DNA of 64,000 nucleotides from Amia ocellicauda. Taxonomy: Eukaryota > Chordata > Actinopteri > Amiiformes > Amiidae. The stretch is from contig NC_089851.1 in NCBI RefSeq assembly GCF_036373705.1, positions 55,854,940 through 55,918,939 on the forward strand, in the 5' to 3' direction. The position numbers and the translations under genes are program-made. Position 1 is the stretch's first letter. The number at the start of each line of letters is the position of its first letter. The notes under the pieces are model-generated. The model searched no databases. It saw only the letters and a list, made by a program, of their open reading frames with translations, and was not told where the DNA came from. Positions 10,095 through 17,361 of the stretch are shown piece after piece.

Positions 10095-10530
10095 GCTTCC
10101 TCTTCTTGCAAAACCTCAAATCCACCCCTTTCAACTTTACTTGCCTGCAAAAGCTTGACCTGCTTGGTCTTGTGCTTAACCCTGGAAGTAATATTTTTCA
10201 GACAGGGCTTGACCACGACCCTCTTCCTTTTCGGCAACAATTGCAAGCATGTTCCTGACTGACCCCCTTGATGTACCACACCACTCTCAGCTGCCATCCA
10301 TAGATTCACAGTGGCAGTACATGGGCTTTTTGCGACACCCCAAACATGATGGGGCAGTGCAGCGTCGAACAGAATGGCCCTGTACCCCACAATCAAAGCA
10401 AATAAAGGAAGGGCAATTCTTCATCAAGTGGTCAGGGGACAAACAGAGGGAGCAAATTTTATGCTGGTTATTATGCAGAACCCGGAAGTGTCTAAGTCCC
10501 TCAGCAGTCATGAACTTGGCACTATAGGGA
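10091..10530 (-). pseudogene. LINE ORF1 C-terminal part with CCHC zinc knuckles
   Basis: From about 10,520 leftwards the minus strand encodes KFMTAEGLRHFRVLHNNQHK, then three Cys/His groups: CSLCLSPDHLMKNC, CFDCGVQGHSVRRC and a CLGCRKKPMYCHC group. A frameshift near 10,310 moves the frame; it then shows a basic stretch (KRKRVVVK) and ends at 10,091-10,093, overlapping the ORF2 start. The N-terminal two thirds of ORF1 is missing: the 5' leader joins directly to this part at about 10,540-10,560. Confidence 0.82.
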
Positions 10531-10669
10531 AGGGATGAAACATATAAAACAAATACAAAATAAATAAAACTACAATTTCGAAGTGTTTTCCACAAAGAGA
10601 GCAGTGTGCCGAAACACACTGCCTCCTCTCACAAACTCGCCAAACCGGTCCGGTCACTCCCACAATCAA

Positions 10670-10698
10670 GGCGCATTCAGGACGGTGTGGCCGCAAGC
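10670..10698 (-). rRNA. 5S rRNA 5' fragment on the far side of the LINE
   Basis: First 29 or so nucleotides of 5S on the minus strand (GGCGCATTCAGG and GGTGTGGCC on the plus strand), completing the gene interrupted at 6,945. Any target duplication is only about 3-4 bases around GGGC. Confidence 0.85.
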
Positions 10699-10901
10699 CA
10701 AGAGGCCTGGCTGCATGATGTCTCTTAAAGGCAGGTGGGTATTGACGCAACCTGCAGCAAAAAAAAAAAAAATGGACGGAACAATGTCAGTACAGGAAAG
10801 GGTGTTGAAAGTAGCCGGGTAGGTGTAGAACACTTCATTTATATCTCCTCCAGACAGAAAGAGTAATAAGAGCTATGATGAAGTTACCCAGGAGACATAA
10901 A
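10699..10901. repeat. 5S non-transcribed spacer, last complete unit
   Basis: Matches the spacers at 6,316-6,519 and 6,640-6,847, with the TTTAAG box, poly-A run and pyrimidine-rich parts in the same order. Confidence 0.85.
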
Positions 10902-11021
10902 AAGCTTGCAGCACCTGGTATTTCAAGGAGGTCTCCCATCCAAGTACCGACCAGGCGCTGCCCTGTTGAGCTTCCGAGATCGGACGAGATCGGGCGCGTT
11001 CAGGACGGTGTGGCCGTAAGC
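10902..11021 (-). rRNA. 5S rRNA gene or pseudogene, full length (copy D)
   Basis: The most regular 5S copy: 120 nt on the minus strand, 5' GCTTACGGCCACACC, middle GATCTCGTCCGATCTCGG, C box TTGGATGGGAGACC, 3' GTGCTGCAAGCTTTTT with a T5 terminator. The A-box region reads AGCTCAACAGGG instead of the common AGCTAAGCAGGG, so it may be a variant or decayed gene. Upstream the TTTAAG box is present (plus strand about 11,047-11,053). The array ends about 40 bp beyond the 5S start, at about 11,061. Confidence 0.87.
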
Positions 11022-11137
11022 CAAGAGCCCTGGCTGCATGATGTCTCTTAAAGGCAGACTAGGTTTTGGCTTGTGCGGGGCGCGATATAAGGCCGCTATA
11101 CAAGTGATAGCTCATAGAGGATCTTTCATTATGGGTC

Positions 11138-11666
11138 ATGAAGGTGGAAGAGGGAGGATTCTATGTAACGCTGCCTAGTAACGCGTCCCTCGACATTTAT
11201 CCTAACAACACCATTTCTAGTTTTACGGTCAAATTTGTAAAACCTATAGAACTACAGGGTACCTGGGAGGTGGGGTTGTCAGAATACAGTATCCCCACAC
11301 TTGGGCTGTAGTACGTGATGGAGACTCTGTCTTTTCAATTTTGGACATCGGAATTAACAAATAGTGGACTTTCGTATTAAAAACGGCTATTATGAAAATA
11401 TTGAAAAATTATTAGAAGAGATGAACAAACAGATCTCTGTAGGGAAACAACCTGTCAGATTACATTACAGTTCGATTAAAAATAAAGTTTACATGGAGGC
11501 CGCGCCTACGATAAGATTTAAAACCAGCGGTAACCTAGGCCGGATTTTAGGGTTTTACGCCAACAATGAGGATGAATTTAAGGATATAATAGCTCCATAC
11601 CCCGCGGATATCCGCGCAGGATTTTACACCCTTTATGTCTACACGGACATCATTTCACACCATTAG
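11138..11666 (+). pseudogene. Fragment resembling a Maverick/Polinton (adintovirus-like) structural protein
   Basis: From ATG at 11,138 the frame includes FYVTLPSNASLDIYP, a VKPIELQGTWEVGL segment and EYSIPT, then stops with TAG at 11,309-11,311. The same frame continues for some 20 codons, and a frameshift near 11,360 leads to a second open stretch (11,364-11,666) with IKNGYYENIEKLLEEMNK and ending in YTDIISHH. The pattern (LPSN near the start, then a GxWEVGLxE phrase) is one I associate with uncharacterised virion-type proteins encoded by Polinton/Maverick elements and adintovirus-like genomes of aquatic animals; this assignment rests on memory of the pattern only. With at least one nonsense codon and one frameshift it is dead. 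No Polinton polymerase, integrase or terminal repeat is visible nearby. Confidence 0.5.
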
Positions 11667-12420
11667 GGCCTGGAGGTAATAAAACCCTTTGAAGCGGGTG
11701 AGAGCCGAAATCCCGAAATAGAGCTATGAACCCAGGCCAACCGGCGATTCCAAAAGATGGCATGGATTGACATCAGGCATAAATCGAGCCTCCTCCAATA
11801 GGAGACTGGGGGCTGAAACTGAAATCCAATCTCACAAACTCAAGAACCAATCACCTATGATCTATCAGGCATAAAAAGTAAAGCACAGCACTTCTTCTCT
11901 CTCTCTCTCTCTCTCACCTGAACCGGTAACTCGCTGCCTCAACTCAACTCTTTTGCCAGAACCGGAACCCGAAACCAACCAAGTCTTTGCTGGCAACAGA
12001 AGAGTTTAACTGGGAGAAGGAGATTGAGCTGTATGAAGAATTCTTTTAAAGGACTTTATTTAGTAAAGTACTTTAGAAACTGCGCATGCCCGCCTATACC
12101 CATCTGATCAGTGGAGTTTTACAGCTGGACAATCGACTGCAATACGAAAGTGTTCAGTCATTTAAATAGCTATTGAGTCTTAAGAAACTTGACCCTTGGA
12201 AACGAACAGGGCCCTGCTTTCCTCAAAGATTTTGTCTTCAAGTAACTACGGTGGAAAATCCTACTTACAAAGAAGACATCCTGTGCACAAACTTGGAGCC
12301 TTCAAACCAGTGGAAAATCTGTTTGGAAAAGACTCTATTTTCGCGAAACCCCAACTTCCAGGTGGATCAACTGAGTGGAAGTTATTGGACAAAGCCGAAC
12401 CAGACTGCCTTCCAGTTTTG
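11667..12420. other. Unassigned, LTR-like or promoter-like DNA
   Basis: No protein motif is recognised. It contains (TC)n at about 11,896-11,915 just after GCATAAAAAGTAAAGC, a possible TATA-type promoter, and two overlapping 80-codon frames at 12,173-12,435 without known motifs. It could be the edge of an LTR or a gene leader. I cannot decide. Confidence 0.4.
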
Positions 12421-12455
12421 AGTCCAGAGCCCTAACCACTACTCCATCTACATAC
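12421..12455 (-). mobile_element. Possible tRNA-derived SINE head
   Basis: The reverse complement reads TGGAGTAGTGGTTAGGGCTC followed by TGGACTC, the usual A-box head of tRNA-derived SINEs. A GGTTCG about 20 bp further may be a decayed B box. Too short for a firm call. Confidence 0.35.
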
Positions 12456-12459
12456 ATTA

Positions 12460-13018
12460 CCCTGAATGCCTACAGCTTCCAATTTGAGGATCAGTCTTTG
12501 GTGTGGAACCTTATCAAAAGCTTTTTTGAAATCTAAATATATCATATCATATGCTTTCACCTGATCTACAGCTGCAACTGCATTTTCAAAAAATTCTAAT
12601 AAATTAGTAAGTCATGATCTGCCTCATCTAAACCCATGTCGACTATCTCCAAGAATATGGTTTTCATTAAGATGCTCCTCTATTTTCTGTCTAATCATTT
12701 TTTCCAACATTTGCAGTGGTGCAGTGGATTGGTATGAAATTCGCTGTCTTCCAGTCAGTTGGCACATCCCCTGTTCTAAGTGTCATTTGGAATATTTGAG
12801 TTAGCGGCCTATAAATAATTTCCCTAATTTCTTTAAGTACCATTGGAAATATCCCATCTGGCCCAGGTGATTTGTTTGTTTTTAATTCTGCTAGTCCCTT
12901 TAGTACCTCCTCCTCATTTATCCTGATCTCTTGTTCAAAAGTTTCACCCACAAAGATTCTGTTCCGTTACTGGGATGTAATTTGAGTTCTTCTGCCTCAA
13001 TGTCATTTTTCACGTATA
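12460..13018 (-). mobile_element. LINE fragment (same family as 17.4-19.1 kb), interrupted by Tc1
   Basis: The minus strand encodes the junction of endonuclease and RT of the LINE seen at 17,362-19,112: VYVKNDIEAEELKLHPSNG at 13,017-12,960, then EEVLKGLAELKTNKSPGPDG and TGDVPTDWKTAN. A gap of some 60 bp near 12,716 removes the KKGDKTEPGNYRPISL part. RT sequence continues, with stops, to about 12,460. The 5' side ends at the TA target of the Tc1 element at 13,017-13,018; I could not find the rest of this copy beyond the Tc1. Confidence 0.85.
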
Positions 13019-13070
13019 CAGTGAGGGAAAAAAGTATTTGATCCCCTGCTGATTTTGTACGTTTGCTCAC

Positions 13071-13837
13071 TGTTATGACCCCAAGTGGCTGATGTAAGGG
13101 GATAAGAGGAACATAACATAAAACACACAAATGCAGTAGTGGGAGAGTGAAGGGAGTGCAAAAACCAACACAATATCAATAAGATATATATATATATATA
13201 TATAAGAAGGGTTTATTTACAATGGGGAGGGGAGTATGTACAAGTATGTACAGTATACAAAAACACGTGATGATAATGGTACAAATAATGAACAAATATA
13301 CAGAGGAAAACACCCTGGGCGGTGTCGGCTAACACTGAAACAAAACAAAACCTATCTAAGCTAGTCTAAAAGAGTAAACCACTACCTGACTTGTAGGATG
13401 ACCCTAACTAGCTACACTAACTAAACTATCTAAACCTAACAACTAGTACAGAGGGGTGATCACCGCCCCTACCTAAATACCTAATGTGCTAGACAACATA
13501 CATCCCTACGTGTAACCGTGTAAACCCATGGGTATCTCACCTATCTACCCGTTCTCCCCTGAACAGAGCACAATACAGAATACAATGTAAACGGAAACAA
13601 AACAGAGAAGAAACAGTGGATATTTACACAAGGAAAAACAATCAATCACAAAGGTATTTTAAACAAACAGACAGGGTAGCAACATGAAATGGCATTGCAA
13701 TCGGTAGTCTCTCGTAATGGAGGAATGACGGGGTATTTAAGCAGTAGTTGGAGACATCTGATTGGACAGGAACAGCACGGAACAGCGGGGTTGAGTGACG
13801 GGGACGAGAGCCAATCACAGCGGGACACCTGCGTACA
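13071..13837 (-). repeat. 3' LTR of the Gmr1-like element
   Basis: The outer end (plus-strand TGTTATGACCCCAAGTGGC) matches 15,980-16,021, the inner end of the 5' LTR remnant. The other end is set at the plus-strand GCGTACA by similarity of CACCTGCGTACA to CACCTGCACACAACA at 16,022-16,037. It contains an (AT)n run at about 13,184-13,204 and several polyadenylation-like motifs. Size about 767 bp. Confidence 0.7.
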
Positions 13838-15133
13838 ATAGGGATAGGAGGAGAACAGACACAGAGCACACGCACGTAACGATCAGTGTATACAACAATC
13901 GGCAGAGCACTGGAACCAATATAAACTTCAAATAACTGCAATGCTAATAATAATGCTAATTCTTCCTGCTTGATTGTGGAGTAATTGACTTTGCACTTAT
14001 TGAATTTCTGTGAGAAATAACACACAGGGTGATCAACACCATCACCACCCCCCTGTAACAGGACAGCAGCCGCACCTCGAGCACTCGCATCCACCTCCAA
14101 CTTGAAAGGACGTCCAAAGTCAGGGGCAGCGAGAACAGGAGTACTGCACAGGAGTGCTTTAGCCTGCTCAAAAACATCCTGGCATTCATCGGACCAAACA
14201 AATGCAGACGAGGGACTAAGGAGACTGGTGAGTGGAGCGACTACCGCAGAAAAGTTTCTACAAAAACTACGATAGTAGCCCGCCATGCCTAGAAAACGCT
14301 GCAACTCGCACCGGGTCGTGGGCATGGGGAAGGAGACAATAGCAGATACCTTGGCGTCCAGTGGACGCACCTGACCGTGGCCAACCTGTTTGCCAAGGTA
14401 GGAAACCGTAGCTTTTCCAAATTCACATTTAGCCAGGTTGAGTGTTAATGACGCCTGTGCGAAACGCTCAAATACAGCTCGTAACGTCATGATATGAGAC
14501 GACCAGTCGGATGAATAAACAACTAAGTCATCCAGATATGCATCACAGTGTGGAACGTCAGACAAGATTAAATTCACCAAATGCTGAAAAGTGGCAGGAG
14601 CGTTGCGCATGCCGAAGGGCATGACAGAGTACTGCAGAAAGTTATCTGGGGTCACGAGGGGTTAATGGTACTTGCCAGTAACCTTTCAGGAGATCCAGCT
14701 TACTGACAAAGATGGCGGAGCCAACCTTATCTATGCAATCATCTAATCTTGGTAACGGGAATGAATCTGGGACAGTCACAGCATTCACCTTCCGGTAATC
14801 CGTACAAAATTGGTAGGTACCGTTGGGTTTAGGGACCAAAATACAAGGGGAACTCCAGGGACTAGAACTCGGCGTAGCAAGGCCATTTTCTAGCAGATAT
14901 GCTACCTCCTGTTTCATGATGTCCCTTTTGGTAGAATTAATGTGATAGGCATGTTGTTTAATAGGAGCAGCATTTCCCACGTTTAAATTGTGTTCCAAAA
15001 CTGTAGTGCGAGTGGGGACATCACCGAAAAGACAGGGGAAATCCTGGATTAATTCCATAATGTCCTCTCTTTGTTCACTAGGTAGATGGGCTAATTGGGA
15101 AGGGAAAACCAGCAACATTTCAGAATTAAGCAA
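13838..15133 (-). pseudogene. Gmr1-like pol: reverse transcriptase and RNase H
   Basis: RT begins after the integrase tail with LLVFPSQLAHLPSEQ, TTVLEHNLNVG and SSPWSSPCILVPKPNG, then FCTDYRKVNAVTVPDSFPLP and FVSKLDLLKGYWQVPL (first catalytic Asp), up to 14,642. After a frameshift near 14,645-14,655 it continues with FLQYSVMPFGMRNAPATFQ and the catalytic box AYLDDLVVYS at about 14,540-14,510. RNase H follows with KLEVDASARGAAAVLLQ and CYFSQKFNK and NYSTIKQEELALLLALQ, ending in IVVYTD near 13,890, where the rest of RNase H is replaced by LTR sequence. YLDD is intact, so decay is modest apart from the truncation. Confidence 0.88.
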
Positions 15134-15139
15134 CCGAGC

Positions 15140-15498
15140 TCACTGCTGAGGAGTGTTTCGCAATACCAAGCCATCCTCATCACCAAAACTAACCTCCATA
15201 GTGTCAACCACAGAGGCTGGGACAGCAGAGCAGACATCGGGCTCTGCAATCTTCTCTGACGACTTTACTGGAGGGGTCAGTCTCGAGTGATATAACTTTA
15301 ACATGTTAATGTGGCACACTCGAGACTGGCGTCTGCGGTCGGGAGTTCGAATCACATAATCAGTGTCACTTAACTTTTTATCAACCAGGTATGGACCTGA
15401 AAACCGGGCAGAGAGGGAGGACCCTGGAATATGCAACAAAACCAGAACCTGGTCACCTGGCTGTAGAGAACGTGTGACCAGGTTCTGGTTTTGTTGCC
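15140..15498 (-). pseudogene. Gmr1-like pol: integrase C-terminal (GPY/F) domain
   Basis: The minus strand reads RSLQPGDQVLVLLHIPGSSL, then ARFSGPYLV (the GPY motif) and SRVCHINMLKLYHSR, the C-terminal chromatin-side domain of Gypsy integrase. The zinc-binding and DDE core domains that should precede it are gone: the frame joins gag sequence at the palindromic junction around 15,465. It lies before RT in reading order, the reason for the Gmr1-like call. The frame closes at 15,140, a few bases before RT sequence starts in the neighbouring frame. Confidence 0.85.
15433..15497. repeat. Perfect 24-bp inverted repeat at a deletion junction
   Basis: The left arm, 15,433-15,456, starts GCAACAAAACCAGAACC; the right arm, 15,474-15,497, is its exact reverse complement; the loop is 17 bp. 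The left arm is true integrase coding sequence (GDQVLVLL), and the right arm is an inverted copy placed at the gag side of the deletion. Confidence 0.95.
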
Positions 15499-15839
15499 TC
15501 CGCATCCGCACCCGTATTGGCGGCCTCCGCGCTGCCCACACTCTCCTTCAGACCGGGCACGGGCCGCACTGCCGGGGCCGCCGTGCGCATCACCGGGGTG
15601 ACTGGGGCAGGGGCAGGATCAGGGACACGGGCAGGATCAGGCAACACCGGAGGCACAACGAGCACTTGTCCTTCCACCAACTTATCCATGACGATCTGTC
15701 TAAGCTGAGCTTTAACAATGTTCCTCGAAACTGTGAAACAGAAGTGATCCGCTAAAGCATATAAATCAGCCTTGCGACACACATCAAGCTGATCCAGAGA
15801 CGGGACACTCAGAAAAGTACTTAAATCAAAACTGGCCAT
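15499..15839 (-). pseudogene. Gmr1-like gag, N-terminal part
   Basis: ATG at 15,839-15,837 starts MASFDLSTFLSVPSLDQLDV, then RKADLYALADHF and a proline-rich run (LPDPARVPDPAPAP). The frame stays open to about 15,453, passing through the inverted-duplicated segment. The capsid core and nucleocapsid are missing. I identify it as gag from its place between primer site and pol and from the N-terminal pattern; function is not shown by motif. Confidence 0.65.
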
Positions 15840-15957
15840 AATTGTGACAAAATACACCACAAAAACCAATACCAATAATATAAACACACCACCTGCACAG
15901 CACAACACCCACACAAACACTACCACTATTTGCATGCAACTACGGGAAAGAATATAA

Positions 15958-15975
15958 CTCCCGGACGAGCCCCCA
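15958..15975 (-). promoter_or_regulatory. Primer-binding site, tRNA-Pro type
   Basis: On the minus strand TGGGGGCTCGTCCGGG lies four bases inside the LTR edge. It is complementary to the 3' end of tRNA-Pro, the primer of many vertebrate retroelements, and fixes the direction of the element. Confidence 0.75.
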
Positions 15976-15979
15976 ATTA

Positions 15980-16037
15980 TGTTACGACCCCAAGTGGCTG
16001 ATGTAAGGGGATAAGAGGAACCCACCTGCACACAACA
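15980..16037 (-). repeat. 5' LTR remnant of the Gmr1-like element
   Basis: The first 42 bases (plus strand) match the edge of the 3' LTR at 13,071 with one change; then CCACCTGCACACAACA appears to be the opposite end of the LTR. About 700 bp of the middle is missing. Confidence 0.65.
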
Positions 16038-16205
16038 AAGAAAAAAGAAATGACAAAGAAATGATAAGTCTATAATTTTAATGGTAGGTGTATTTTAACA
16101 GTGAGAGACAGAATAACAACAAAAAAATCCAGAAAAACGCATTTCAAAAAAGTTATACATTGATTTGCATGTTAATGAGGGAAATAAGTATTTGACCCCT
16201 TCGAC

Positions 16206-17170
16206 TTAGTACGTGGTGGCAAAACCCTTGTTGGCAATCACAGAGGTCAGACGTTTCTTGTAGTTGGCCATCAGGTTTGCACACATCTCAGGAGGGATTT
16301 TGTCCCAATCCTCTTTGCAGATCCTCTCCAAGTCATTAAGGTTTCGAGGCTGACGTTTGGCAACTCGAACCTTCAGCTCCCTCCACAGATTGTCTATGGG
16401 ATTAAGGTCTGGAGACTGGCTAGGCCACGCCAGGACCTTAATGTGCTTCTTCTTGAACCACTCCTTTGTTGCCTTGGCTGTGTGTTTTGGGTCAATGTCA
16501 TGCTGGAATACCCATCCATGACCCATTTCCAATGCCCTGGCTGAGGGAAGGAGGTTCTCACCCAAGATTTGACGTTACATGGCCCCGTCCATCGTCCCTT
16601 TGATGCGGTGCAGTTGTCCTGTCCCCTTATCAGAAAAACACCCCCAAAGCATAATGTTTCCACCTCCATGTTTGACGGTGGGGGATGGTTTTCTTGGGGT
16701 CATTCCTCCTCCTCCAAACACGGCGAGTTGAGTTGATGCCAAAGCGCTCGATTTTGGTCTCATCTGACCACAACACTTTCACCCAGTTCTCTTCTGAATC
16801 ATTCAGATGTTCATTGGGAAACTTCAGACGGGCCTGTACATGTGCTTTCTTGAGCAGGGGGACCTTGCAGGTGCTGCAGGATTTCAGTCCTTCACGGTAT
16901 AGTGTGTTACCAATTGTTTTCTAGGTGACTATGGTTATTCCTCACCGTTCTCATGATCATTGAAACTCCACGAGGTGAGATCTTGCATGGAGCCCCAGAC
17001 CGAGGGACACTGACAGTTATTTTGTGTTTCTTCCATTTGCGAATAATTGCACCAACCGTTGTCACCTTCTCACCAAGCTGCTTGGCGATGGTCTTTTAGC
17101 CCATTCCAGCCTTGTGTAGGTCTACAATCTTGTCCCTGACATCCTTGGACAGCTCTTTGGTCTTGGCCAT
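16206..17170 (-). pseudogene. Tc1 transposase (broken)
   Basis: Start ATG at 17,170-17,168 ([12 protein letters not shown]), helix-turn-helix DNA-binding region to about 16,960, then the DDE domain: [11 protein letters not shown] (first Asp) near 16,765, [11 protein letters not shown] (second Asp) near 16,490, and [13 protein letters not shown] near 16,400. The last motif normally reads PIEN with the catalytic Glu; here it is Asp. A stop codon replaces a residue near 17,097, a segment is missing near 16,935 (the frame jumps within the N-terminal half), and frameshifts occur near 16,690 and 16,575. The C-terminus (KGFATTY, stop at 16,206) is intact. Length matches the 320-340 residues usual for the family, minus the deleted parts. 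Confidence 0.9.
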
Positions 17171-17361
17171 GGTGGAGAGTTTGGAATCTGATTAATTGAT
17201 TGCTTGGTTTCAACCCCGTAATAACTGGGTGCTGGGTAGGGTCCTCTATAATTCTGTGTTTCGACCATGTTAAAAAAGTGGCCGCTCAATTTCATGGGTA
17301 GGAAGTTGAACGAGTCTATGTACCAAAACTTAGCAAATTGAGGACCAAAAAACATTGGTCA

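Larger units (their letters stand above)
6946..10669 (-). mobile_element. Tx1-clade LINE inserted in a 5S rRNA gene (Mutsu-like), copy 2
   Basis: A 3.7-kb non-LTR retrotransposon on the minus strand. In transcription order it shows a 5' leader (10,669-10,530), an ORF1 remnant with CCHC knuckles, ORF2 with an APE-type endonuclease and an RT, a 3' untranslated region (7,128 to about 6,990) and an A-rich tail seen as a T tract at 6,946-6,990. It splits a 5S rRNA gene after about nucleotide 28. Another fragment of the same LINE sits at the same 5S position at 6,287, so the site is chosen, not random. Tx1-clade families with fixed targets, including the 5S-targeting Mutsu of fish, are known; the name here is inferred from target and domain layout. 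Frameshifts and an internal deletion make it inactive. Confidence 0.85.
13071..16037 (-). mobile_element. Gypsy retrotransposon with integrase before RT (Gmr1-like), inserted in Tc1
   Basis: On the minus strand the order is 5' LTR remnant, primer site, gag start, integrase C-terminal domain, RT, RNase H, 3' LTR. Integrase before RT is the order of the Gmr1 group of fish and other deuterostome Gypsy elements, unlike standard Ty3/Gypsy. Most of gag, protease and the integrase core are deleted, with a palindromic junction at 15,433-15,497. The insertion splits the Tc1 terminal repeat between CAC(T) and TGACAAAG. I see no clear target duplication. Confidence 0.85.
13019..17204 (-). mobile_element. 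Tc1/mariner transposon, interrupted by a Gypsy element
   Basis: The left end shows CAGTGAGGGAAAAAAGTATT after TA, the terminal inverted repeat start of a well-known fish Tc1 family. The repeat is cut at 13,070 and resumes at 16,051 (TGACAAAGAAATGATAAG), runs through the inner repeat (GAGGGAAATAAGTATTTGA near 16,180) and the transposase gene on the minus strand, and ends near 17,204. The right terminal repeat is absent. Between 13,071 and 16,037 lies a Gypsy retrotransposon. Tc1 moves by cut and paste at TA dinucleotides; without its second end this copy cannot move. Confidence 0.9.

Noticed and set aside
15363-15755. 130-codon plus-strand frame over the palindrome
   Set aside because: Opposite strand of gag and integrase; created by the GC-rich Pro/Ala region.
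13071-16050. Target-site duplication of the Gmr1-like element
   Set aside because: Left flank CTCAC and right flank AAGAA do not match; extra A-rich bases at 16,038-16,050 blur the right border.
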